A stretch of DNA of 48,106 nucleotides from Psychrobacter sp. UBA6766. GTDB lineage: Bacteria > Pseudomonadota > Gammaproteobacteria > Pseudomonadales > Moraxellaceae. Below the pieces are notes generated by a model, which saw only the letters and a program-made list of their open reading frames with translations, did no database searches and was not told where the DNA came from. The DNA lies in the NCBI RefSeq assembly GCF_002453355.1, contig NZ_DKGQ01000052.1, positions 1 to 48,106 on the forward strand, given 5' to 3'. A program made the translations under genes and the position numbers. Below, one piece after another: positions 7,625-14,759 of the stretch (the first letter of the stretch is position 1; every line of letters starts with the position of its first letter).

Positions 7625-7978
7625 GTGCAATATACCGCAATCATCAAAGACGGTGGGTTGTTTATCCCTAACGTATTTTCCGACCTAAACGATGGTGGCT
7701 CGCATATCGTGCAAGTAACAGTCGATATCGACGAGGTTCGTCAGCAATTAAATAGCAGCGCCATGCTAAAGATGGATGCGCCAAGACCAGCAAAAAAACC
7801 CGTTAAAAAGCAGACGAAAAAAGACGTTCAGAAAGCCGCAGACGTAGAATTAAGTACGCTGCGTAAAAGCGCTATCGATGAGCTAGAAGGATTGGACGAT
7901 AGTGAGCTTAGCGAGATTTTTAAAGCGTATATGAATGATGGTCAAGAACCAGCACAAATATCTTTAGAGAATTTATAA
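7625..7978 (+). CDS. Third TA-linked protein: DUF104-like N-domain with antitoxin-like C-terminal tail
   Basis: A 117-residue protein with no firm family name. Residues 1-36 (TAIIKDGGLFIPNVFSDL, then VQVTVDID) resemble the short beta-strand DUF104/AF2212-like antitoxin domain. Residues 52-72 form a Lys/Pro-rich linker. Residues 91-117 match residues 57-83 of the antitoxin at 7061-7312: 14 of 27 identical with no gaps, including the MNDGQ core, and both end at the C-terminus with a Leu. It starts with GTG at 7625 after a strong ACGGAGG site, 35 bp behind the toxin. I infer a third partner that binds the same toxin; alternatively it is the antitoxin remnant of another TA pair that lost its toxin. 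Confidence 0.8.
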   Translation: MQYTAIIKDGGLFIPNVFSDLNDGGSHIVQVTVDIDEVRQQLNSSAMLKMDAPRPAKKPVKKQTKKDVQKAADVELSTLRKSAIDELEGLDDSELSEIFKAYMNDGQEPAQISLENL

Positions 7979-8053
7979 CGCCATTTCGACAGTATTTTTA
8001 ACACCGTATTTAAATGTTTGACTCACAACTGTATCACTTATAAAGGTGGAACT

Positions 8054-9187
8054 ATGACTTACTCAATTTTTTCCCAAACGCCAAACAATGCGCTAACAGA
8101 GCCGATGTTTTTTGGTAATCCGGTCAACGTGGCGCGTTACGATCAGCAAAAGCACCCTGTCTTTGAGCAGTTGATTGAAAAGCAGCTGTCGTTCTTTTGG
8201 CGTCCAGAAGAAGTCGATGTCTCACGCGACCGTATGGATTATGGCAACCTGTCATCGCATGAGCAGCATATTTTTATTAGTAATCTGAAGTATCAGACCC
8301 TTCTCGACTCTATCCAAGGTCGTAGTCCAAACGTGGTGTTATTGCCGCTGGTGTCAATTCCTGAGCTTGAAACATGGATTGAGACTTGGACGTTTTCTGA
8401 GACCATTCATTCGCGCAGCTATACTCATATCATTCGTAATATCGTCAATGATCCCGGCATTGTTTTTGATGACATTATGCAAAATGAGCACATCTTAGAA
8501 CGCGCCTCTGATATCGCCAAGTACTACGATGATTTGTACTACGACTCACAGCTTTATAATATGTATGGAGCAGGCACGCACACCGTCAATGGCAAAGAAG
8601 TGACTGTTAGCTTAAAATCACTGAAAAAGCAGCTATATTTGTGCTTGATGGCGGTTAACGTTCTAGAAGCCATTCGCTTTTATGTCTCATTTGCCTGCTC
8701 GTTTGCCTTTGCTGAGCGCAAGCTGATGGAAGGTAATGCCAAGATTATTAAATTAATCGCCCGTGATGAGGCACTGCATTTAACCGGTACGCAGCATATC
8801 CTAAATTTGATGCGTAATGGTCGTGACGATCCAGAAATGATAGAGATTGCCAATGAGTGCTATGCAGAAAGTATCGAAATCTTTACCAAAGCGGCGCAGC
8901 AAGAAAAAGAATGGGCGGGTTATCTGTTTAAAGACGGCTCGATGATTGGTCTCAATAAAGACATCCTTTGCCAATATATCGAATATATCACCAATTTACG
9001 AATGGAAGCGGTTGGCTTGCCAGTAGCGTTCCCGAACTCAAAATCAAACCCGATTCCATGGATTAATACTTGGTTGTCGTCTGATAACGTTCAAGTTGCG
9101 CCGCAAGAAACGGAAATCAGCTCGTACTTGGTCGGTCAAATTGATTCAGATTTATCAAATAGCGATTTTGACGACTTTGAGCTTTAA
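8054..9187 (+). CDS. nrdB: Class Ia ribonucleoside-diphosphate reductase, beta subunit
   Basis: A 377-residue radical-generating subunit (E. coli NrdB has 376). Its di-iron site makes the stable tyrosyl radical used by NrdA. Visible ligands and radical site are Asp85 (QTLLDSIQGR), Glu116, His119 and Tyr123 in SETIHSRSYTHI, and the later EAIRF and ARDEALHLTG motifs. The C-terminus (SDFDDFEL) is the acidic tail that docks on NrdA. I chose the ATG at 8054 because it follows AAAGGTGG and matches the start of the E. coli protein; an upstream in-frame ATG at 8018 lacks this. Only 75 bp separate it from the preceding accessory gene, so a dedicated promoter is not obvious. Confidence 0.96.
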   Translation: MTYSIFSQTPNNALTEPMFFGNPVNVARYDQQKHPVFEQLIEKQLSFFWRPEEVDVSRDRMDYGNLSSHEQHIFISNLKYQTLLDSIQGRSPNVVLLPLVSIPELETWIETWTFSETIHSRSYTHIIRNIVNDPGIVFDDIMQNEHILERASDIAKYYDDLYYDSQLYNMYGAGTHTVNGKEVTVSLKSLKKQLYLCLMAVNVLEAIRFYVSFACSFAFAERKLMEGNAKIIKLIARDEALHLTGTQHILNLMRNGRDDPEMIEIANECYAESIEIFTKAAQQEKEWAGYLFKDGSMIGLNKDILCQYIEYITNLRMEAVGLPVAFPNSKSNPIPWINTWLSSDNVQVAPQETEISSYLVGQIDSDLSNSDFDDFEL

Positions 9188-9274
9188 ACCTTAAAACGTT
9201 TAACTTTAAGCACATGAATGTCATGGCTTAATCTTACTATTTTAAGGTTAGGCCACTATCGTTTTAGTAAGATT
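9187..9274. repeat. Interlocking inverted repeats between nrdB and yfaE
   Basis: Two perfect 10-bp inverted repeats interleave: AACCTTAAAA (9187-9196) with TTTTAAGGTT (9240-9249), and AATCTTACTA (9230-9239) with TAGTAAGATT (9265-9274). The order is that of an H-type pseudoknot or of two alternative hairpins. It begins at the nrdB stop codon and ends 66 bp before yfaE. Confidence 0.55.
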
Positions 9275-9340
9275 CTATGATTAAAAAGTACCATTAAAGG
9301 CACTTTACAGGCGATGGAAAAATTAAGATAAGGTTGAATT

Positions 9341-9607
9341 ATGACTTGGGTAATGACAAGTAAGAAGCAATTCTACTTGCATGACGATGAAAGTCTGCTC
9401 GATGGATTGCTACGCACCGGACATGATATCAATTATCAATGCCGTGAAGGCTACTGTGGCAGTTGCCGAATCAAGCGCATCGCCAGCTCACACGTTATTG
9501 ATTATCCGTTTGAGCCATTGGCCATGATTGAAGAAGATGAAATCTTGCCCTGCTGCTGTCGCGTGCAAGGCGTGATTTATATTAATCACGAATTGATAGA
9601 AAAATAG
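9341..9607 (+). CDS. yfaE: 2Fe-2S ferredoxin, ribonucleotide reductase maintenance protein YfaE
   Basis: An 88-residue plant-type [2Fe-2S] ferredoxin. Cys34, Cys39 and Cys42 in CREGYCGSCRI, plus a cysteine of the LPCCCRV cluster (71-73), provide the iron-sulfur ligands. In E. coli YfaE lies beside nrdB and supplies electrons to rebuild or reactivate the NrdB di-iron-tyrosyl cofactor; the same order here supports that role. It is 153 bp behind nrdB and followed by a strong bidirectional terminator. Confidence 0.92.
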   Translation: MTWVMTSKKQFYLHDDESLLDGLLRTGHDINYQCREGYCGSCRIKRIASSHVIDYPFEPLAMIEEDEILPCCCRVQGVIYINHELIEK

Positions 9608-9650
9608 CTGCCAAATTAATAACGCTATTAATTTATCAGAAAACACGATA

Positions 9651-9687
9651 AAAAAAGCGCGCTATCTGTAAAATAGCGCGCTTTTTT
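9651..9687. terminator. Bidirectional terminator between yfaE and the DegS-like gene
   Basis: A perfect 15-bp inverted repeat, AAAAAAGCGCGCTAT and ATAGCGCGCTTTTTT, with a 7-nt loop. It has a T-run in both directions and lies between convergent genes. Confidence 0.9.
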
Positions 9688-9756
9688 ATGGTTTCTTAAA
9701 TGTCAAAACGGTATTTATTAACCGTTACTTTAAAAATCTTGGCATTATATTTGGTA

Positions 9757-11085
9757 TTATAACGGCGCGCCGTCTCTTTCAAACAGCTGCAATAGCTCTT
9801 CGCGCATACGATCTCGCTCTTCTTCTGACATCATCGGCACGTCTGATCTTTCGTCTTGTAGATGGGGTTGTCCCAAACCGCCAAGCGTTTCATCGTGAAT
9901 GACGACAGGACGCGCCATCGGCTCTTGCGCTGGACGTTCCTCTAAGAGTATCTTCACTTGTTTATTCTTACCACGACGTAAAATTTGCGCATTAAGGGTG
10001 GTATTAGGCGCTTTACGAGCCACGTATTGAATCAAGGTATTGGCATCCGTCATCTCAACCCCATCAATGGTAAGAATAATATCGCCAACCCGTAATCCAC
10101 TCTTGGCAGCTGGGCTCTTAGGAACGACGTTAAATACCTCCACACCCGTTGAGGTCTCAAGCTGGGTTGGGTCACGTAATTGTGATTGAATTTCAATGCC
10201 TAACCAACCACGGCTGACCTTACCATCTTTAATGATGGCATTCATCACTTGCTCAACGATCGCAGTAGGAATAGCAAAACCAATTCCCATCGAGCCACCA
10301 GAGCGTGAGTAAATAGCCGTATTGATACCGACCAGCTCGCCGTAAGCGTCAACCAGTGCGCCACCTGAATTACCAGGATTGATCGCCGCATCGGTTTGGA
10401 TAAAGTCTTCAAACTTATTGACCCCAAGCCCTGTACGTCCTGTCGCCGAGATAATCCCTTGCGTCACCGTTTGACCGACACCGAACGGATTACCAATCGC
10501 CAATGCCACATCCCCTACTTGAATAGGTTCTTCACGGAAACCGAGTGGCGTCAAACCTGCCATATCAACTTTAATCACCGCTAAGTCACTGTCTGGATCC
10601 GTTCCAATAAGCTTAGCACGGCTCTTGCGACCATCATTCAAGGCCACCGTAATCTCATCCGCCTTTTCGATGACATGGGCGTTGGTGACGATATAGCCAT
10701 CTTCTGAAACAATGACGCCAGAACCTAAGTTGGTATTGCCATGCTCTTGTGACGGTCCACCATGAAACTCAAAAAACCGGCGCAATACAGGATCATCCAT
10801 ATAAGGATGCTCTGCCATCGTTTGTGTGGTATAGATATTGACCACCGACTGTGAGGCACGAGCAACGCCATTATGATAAGAAGAAATCGGTGCAGGAGTA
10901 TCGGAAACAGGCGCTGACGCTTGCTGCTCAGCGGGCGTGGTTCTGGGCGGCTCCCACGCTTGCTTTGATGTCGACGTCATACTCGTGAACAACCAAATAA
11001 ACGCTGCAATCACTATCAGCAACAAAACCCAAGGCAGCCACTTTAGTGAACCCGCCTTGTTATTGGTATTACGAGATGACGACAT
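9757..11085 (-). CDS. HtrA-family serine protease, DegS/AlgW-like
   Basis: A 442-residue trypsin-like protease anchored by one N-terminal membrane segment (about residues 16-35) after a short charged tail, so the catalytic part faces the periplasm. The triad is His137 (IVTNAHVI), Asp167 (DSDLAVIK) and Ser240 (NPGNSGGAL). A single PDZ domain follows (about 285-380, with GWLGIEIQ and GLRVGDIILTIDG). One PDZ plus an uncleaved anchor suits DegS/AlgW, the regulatory proteases that start sigma-E release, rather than two-PDZ DegP. A charged tail of about 55 residues with RPAQEPMARP is longer than E. coli DegS (355 residues). No sigma-E genes lie nearby to test that role. Confidence 0.88.
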   Translation of the reverse strand: MSSSRNTNNKAGSLKWLPWVLLLIVIAAFIWLFTSMTSTSKQAWEPPRTTPAEQQASAPVSDTPAPISSYHNGVARASQSVVNIYTTQTMAEHPYMDDPVLRRFFEFHGGPSQEHGNTNLGSGVIVSEDGYIVTNAHVIEKADEITVALNDGRKSRAKLIGTDPDSDLAVIKVDMAGLTPLGFREEPIQVGDVALAIGNPFGVGQTVTQGIISATGRTGLGVNKFEDFIQTDAAINPGNSGGALVDAYGELVGINTAIYSRSGGSMGIGFAIPTAIVEQVMNAIIKDGKVSRGWLGIEIQSQLRDPTQLETSTGVEVFNVVPKSPAAKSGLRVGDIILTIDGVEMTDANTLIQYVARKAPNTTLNAQILRRGKNKQVKILLEERPAQEPMARPVVIHDETLGGLGQPHLQDERSDVPMMSEEERDRMREELLQLFERDGAPL

Positions 11086-11492
11086 ATAAAAACCTCTATA
11101 TTTTTAAAAACAATTTTTGTAAAAACTTTTGTGAAAACAATAAATGATGAATACGCACACACAACTTTAACCAGTCTTATGACTAGTGCAAGATTAATCG
11201 ATATAGGCGCAATCAATTATATAGATTCAGGTATGCAAATTATAACTGGCGACACAGGAAAGTAGTAACGTATTGTGTACCATTTCAGTTATGCGCTTTG
11301 TCTACTCTTTTACAGCCTCATGCTAAAATGACAATGATAAAGATTTTGATGATTTATAACCCACATAATTTATAAGTGAGCGTTTCGACTGCTTAATGTG
11401 AATACTGGTTAATATGAATACTAGAACTATCAAAGCATCGAAGCAATAAGAAACTGACCAGTGAAAGACTTCAATAATTATAAGGAAATACC
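11086..11492. other. Intergenic region between divergent degS-like and nif3-like genes
   Basis: This 407-bp AT-rich stretch should hold the two divergent promoters. It also contains a 16-bp tandem duplication at 11393-11424. I see no coding region. Confidence 0.5.
11393..11424. repeat. Tandem 16-bp duplication
   Basis: TTAATGTGAATACTGG and TTAATATGAATACTAG are adjacent, with two mismatches, about 70 bp before the nif3-like start. Confidence 0.65.
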
Positions 11493-12350
11493 ATGACCGG
11501 ACTCAATCCCTTAACCGAACCTTCAATTGACACCTTAAGCCATCTCTCAAGCAACCCGATTAGCGCTAAAGCCTTGACCGAATTTTGTGACGAGTATTTA
11601 TCGGCAGCGGCGTTTAAAGACTATGCGCCGAATGGCTTACAAGTAGACGGCGGACAACCCATCCAACGCATCATCACTGGAGTCACCGCGTGTGAAGCGT
11701 TGATTGATGCCGCGATTGCTGATAATGCCGATGCTATTTTGGTTCATCATGGGTATTTTTGGAAAGGCGAACCTGCTCCACTTACTCGAATGAAGGGACG
11801 ACGGGTGCGTAAGCTGATGCAACACGGTATTTCTCTGATTGGCTATCATCTACCACTCGATGCCCATCCTATTATCGGTAATAACGCCAAACTTGCTGAG
11901 TCACTTGATATGAATATCATTGGTGCACTTTATCCTAATGAGTCACATCCTGTCGGCAATATTGCCACCTGTCAGCCGCAAAGTGCTCAACGTCTTATTA
12001 CCCAGATTACTGATGCGCTAGGACGGATACCATTACATATTTCCGCTACCTATAACGCCTCGATTAATCCCGAATCTCAGCAAGAGGACAGCAGACTTAT
12101 AGAACGCGTCGGAATCTGTACAGGCGGCGCGCAAGATATGATTGAGCAAGCGGCGCTGATGGGCTGCGATGCTTATATCTCTGGTGAGATATCAGAGCGC
12201 ACCACACACATTGCCCGCGAGCTTGGCATCGATTATTTTGCCTGCGGTCACCATGCGACAGAGCGCGGCGGTATTCAAGCATTAGGTGAACTCATTGCTC
12301 AGCAATTTGGCTTACCCGTGACTTTCGTCGATATTGACAATCCAGCCTAA
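11493..12350 (+). CDS. Nif3-like dinuclear metal-centre protein (YbgI/DUF34)
   Basis: A 285-residue member of the Nif3/YbgI family, toroidal hexamers with a two-metal site whose physiological reaction is still uncertain; some annotations call it GTP cyclohydrolase I type 2-like. The metal-binding His clusters are visible: ILVHHGYFWKG, IGYHLPLDAHP, and the C-terminal FACGHHATERGG. The N-terminus carries about 25 extra residues before the usual LTEFCDEYL start. ATG follows ATAAGGAAA. It is a single-gene unit, divergent from the DegS-like gene. Confidence 0.88.
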   Translation: MTGLNPLTEPSIDTLSHLSSNPISAKALTEFCDEYLSAAAFKDYAPNGLQVDGGQPIQRIITGVTACEALIDAAIADNADAILVHHGYFWKGEPAPLTRMKGRRVRKLMQHGISLIGYHLPLDAHPIIGNNAKLAESLDMNIIGALYPNESHPVGNIATCQPQSAQRLITQITDALGRIPLHISATYNASINPESQQEDSRLIERVGICTGGAQDMIEQAALMGCDAYISGEISERTTHIARELGIDYFACGHHATERGGIQALGELIAQQFGLPVTFVDIDNPA

Positions 12351-12402
12351 TAGTTAAGCCCAGTATGATGATTAAGTTGATTTACCGAATTTCCGACTAA
12401 CT

Positions 12403-12453
12403 TTTTCTGTATTTTAAGGGTTAATTTTAATTTTTTAAGCCAAATACAGAAAA
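12403..12453. repeat. Perfect 12-bp inverted repeat
   Basis: TTTTCTGTATTT (12403-12414) and AAATACAGAAAA (12442-12453) with a 27-nt loop, about 50 bp after the nif3-like stop. Not followed by a clear T-run. Confidence 0.6.
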
Positions 12454-12490
12454 TTTCTCTTAAGGGCAATTTTTGCTTGTAGGGATTTTT

Positions 12491-12580
12491 GTGAGTAAAT
12501 TAGCTAAAACGCAAGCATTTTTACCGTTTATAGTGCTATTGTTAAGTTTTATCGCTAATTTATTAACCCTACTTGAATAA
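12491..12580 (+). CDS. Possible small single-span membrane protein (29 residues)
   Basis: A GTG-started reading frame of 29 residues with an AGGGA ribosome-binding site five bases upstream. The peptide has a short basic N-terminus (MSKLAKTQ), then one continuous hydrophobic stretch (about residues 10-28, FLPFIVLLLSFIANLLTLL) and a final Glu. This looks like small inner-membrane proteins or type I toxin peptides, but I know of no homologue. It follows the inverted repeat at 12403-12453. It could be chance; conservation of the peptide across relatives would decide. Confidence 0.35.
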   Translation: MSKLAKTQAFLPFIVLLLSFIANLLTLLE

Positions 12581-12733
12581 TATAACAAACATCCGCATAT
12601 TAGTTCCTGAAGAAAGAATGTCTTGTCATGAGACTTCCCATTTTATAGCCTCCGGTTATGGCGCTAAAATGAATGTTATGGTTTAAAGCTTTATTTTTCG
12701 ATGAATTAATAAGGTTTTTTACGGTAAGTTTTT

Positions 12734-12786
12734 AAATACTATCTTTGCATTATTTAGTTTTAATTCTTGCTTACGAGATAGTATTT
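12734..12786. repeat. Perfect 11-bp inverted repeat
   Basis: AAATACTATCT (12734-12744) and AGATAGTATTT (12776-12786) flank a 31-nt loop in the gene-poor interval. Confidence 0.6.
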
Positions 12787-13126
12787 CCTATTTTTAGCGT
12801 CGCGATAAGACTAGAGCAAAACCTATCTCATAGTGATTTTTATTCGCTGTCAGATTTGGTGATTACTCTTCTCTATCGCTGAGCAATACATATTATTAGC
12901 CAGCTCCTCTACTACAAACGATTTAAAGAGTAGCTAGTGATTAATATAAACGTAGCAACGATTAAGTGCAGCTGTACGGCGCTTATGCTGCGTATTTGTC
13001 TTGATAATTTATTCATGACCTTACCTATGTTTACTATAGTTTTATAGCCAGTCTTTTAGTGACTAACTAGCCTATTAGCGATGAAGGAATCATCCGATTT
13101 ATAGCCTTCGCGTTGTGGTGCGTCTT

Positions 13127-13171
13127 TTTTTTAGAATGATGTTTAAAATGCTTGTTTCCTATTCTAAAAAA
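13127..13171. repeat. Perfect 11-bp inverted repeat
   Basis: TTTTTTAGAAT (13127-13137) and ATTCTAAAAAA (13161-13171) flank a 23-nt loop. On the minus strand the stem ends in a T-run after GCCGC, and on the plus strand eight T residues precede it. Confidence 0.55.
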
Positions 13172-13406
13172 GCGGCCTGTATTGGCTAAAAGACGGTTGC
13201 GCTAACGGTTATTCGCTTTATGTTAGCAGTGCTATATGTAAACAAGATGACATCAACCTTATGATATTTATAAGATCGATTTTATCTAAAATGTAATGAC
13301 AGTTTATGCCACTTATATAGCAATATGTTCCACATAGATATATAAGCAGTATAAATTGATCAGGCATTTTTATGGTATGCAGGATGGCTAAAATTAGGAG
13401 ACATCC

Positions 13407-14615
13407 ATGCAGCGTATTACTTACCGTGTGAAAGTATCTGCGCAAGGGGCCAAACGCCGTATCTCATACCTACTGCGTCCATCTAAGCGCTTACTGCACA
13501 CCAAAAGTAACTTCGTTCCAGCAGTTGCACCTATAAAAGTGACTCGTTTCGCCAAAACTAAGAAATTGGCACAAGTATCAAGCATTGCTCTGCTCTCTTT
13601 ACCTGCTGAGAGTTTGACGACGATGAGCGCGCCAGTACCCGCCTATGCTCATGTTATGTTGGAAAACTCCTTAACGGTCGCTGCCGTACCAGGTGACAGC
13701 ACTTACTTTGCAACCGACGGCTTTCAGCACGGTTTCGGCTACGATTTAGTTCGTAGCTATGCAGATGGGCTTGGCGTAAATATCAATCTAAAAGCGTATG
13801 CTAGTGAAGAGGCGGCGCTCAGAGCCTTAAAATTAGGCGATGCCGATATGGCATTAACGACTGCTAGTACCCAGCTGAAAAGCCAGTTAGATTTAGCCTC
13901 TGTCAATGTCAGCTGTGGTTATGATGCCAGCTTAACTAAAAATGGCTTACACCCTAAAGTCAGTTGGACATTTAATTCAGCCAATGACCCCTTATCACAA
14001 AAAGCCAGTTACTTTTTATGTGATAGTATGAAGCTTAAGCACACGCAAAAATTGGCAGCGTTTTATAATCAGAACTTGTTAAAAGATGCTTATAGCCAAG
14101 ATCATTTTAAAAAGACTTTGACAGAAAAGCTGCCCGACTATCAATCATCGTTCCAAGAACAAGCGCGCAACTACAATCACGATTGGGAGCTGCTCGTTGC
14201 GATGGGCTATCAAGAATCGCATCTAAATGCCAACGCTGTGTCTCCAACTGGTGTGCGCGGGATTATGATGCTGACCAATAACACCGCTAAAGCCATGGGC
14301 GTTTCTGACCGCGTCGATCCTTATCAAAGTATCGGCGGAGGCGCTCGTTACTTGGAGCAAATGAAAGCAGATTTTGCTGACGTACCAAAGACTGATCGCA
14401 TCTGGTTTGCCCTCGCCGCTTATAATATGGGCCCAAATGCCGTAAAAGCTATCCAGCGTAAATTGAGTGCCAATGGCATCGACGATAAAAGCTGGGCAAA
14501 TATATATGCTTATTTGTCAGAAAACAGAGCATCAAATAGCCGTTATGGTCAGGCAATGCATTATGTTAGTAACATTAGAAGTTATCTTGAAACCATTAAA
14601 ACGCAAACGGTTTAA
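13407..14615 (+). CDS. MltF-like lytic transglycosylase with short solute-binding-like domain
   Basis: A 402-residue protein. Residues about 88-250 resemble the periplasmic binding-protein domain of MltF (GFGYDLVRSYADGLG, EAALRALKLGDADMALT), but only about 160 residues long rather than the two full lobes in E. coli MltF (518 residues in total). The C-terminal SLT domain (about 251-400) has the catalytic Glu270 in AMGYQESHLN and the LAAYNMGPNAV motif. It should cut peptidoglycan glycan strands to 1,6-anhydromuropeptides. The N-terminus is basic and long, with only a weak hydrophobic stretch (57-70) as export signal, which is odd. Start fixed by AGGAGA before ATG. Confidence 0.82.
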   Translation: MQRITYRVKVSAQGAKRRISYLLRPSKRLLHTKSNFVPAVAPIKVTRFAKTKKLAQVSSIALLSLPAESLTTMSAPVPAYAHVMLENSLTVAAVPGDSTYFATDGFQHGFGYDLVRSYADGLGVNINLKAYASEEAALRALKLGDADMALTTASTQLKSQLDLASVNVSCGYDASLTKNGLHPKVSWTFNSANDPLSQKASYFLCDSMKLKHTQKLAAFYNQNLLKDAYSQDHFKKTLTEKLPDYQSSFQEQARNYNHDWELLVAMGYQESHLNANAVSPTGVRGIMMLTNNTAKAMGVSDRVDPYQSIGGGARYLEQMKADFADVPKTDRIWFALAAYNMGPNAVKAIQRKLSANGIDDKSWANIYAYLSENRASNSRYGQAMHYVSNIRSYLETIKTQTV

Positions 14616-14695
14616 TAAGGTTTTTGATAAAAGCTTCTTAAGAAACGCTTATCGCTAAAAGCTCTTAAATAAAACTTATAGAATATTCTGTTAAT

Positions 14696-14729
14696 AAAAA
14701 AGCTGCTCTTATATAAGAGCAGCTTTTTT
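14696..14729. terminator. Bidirectional terminator between the two lytic transglycosylase genes
   Basis: A perfect 34-bp palindrome, AAAAAAGCTGCTCTTAT joined to its reverse complement, with T-runs in both directions, lies between convergent genes. Confidence 0.92.
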
Positions 14730-14759
14730 GTTTATAGCCTTTATCTACCTATAACCAGA

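Larger units (their letters stand above)
12351..13406. other. One-kilobase gene-poor interval with long inverted repeats
   Basis: About 1,050 bp carry no conventional gene. The interval holds one possible 29-residue membrane peptide (12491-12580) and three perfect 11-12 bp inverted repeats with 23-31 nt loops (listed separately). The last part must contain the mltF-like promoter. I could not match it to any known non-coding RNA by eye. Confidence 0.5.

Noticed and set aside
8018..8053. Earlier nrdB start
   Set aside because: The NrdB family begins at the later ATG, which follows AAAGGTGG.
4898..8053. Transposon or integron carrying the accessory genes
   Set aside because: No transposase, integrase or flanking direct repeats could be seen; only the REP-like palindrome is present.
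13218..13445. Minus-strand 75-residue frame overlapping the mltF-like start
   Set aside because: No ribosome-binding site or recognisable domain, and it overlaps the real gene start on the other strand.
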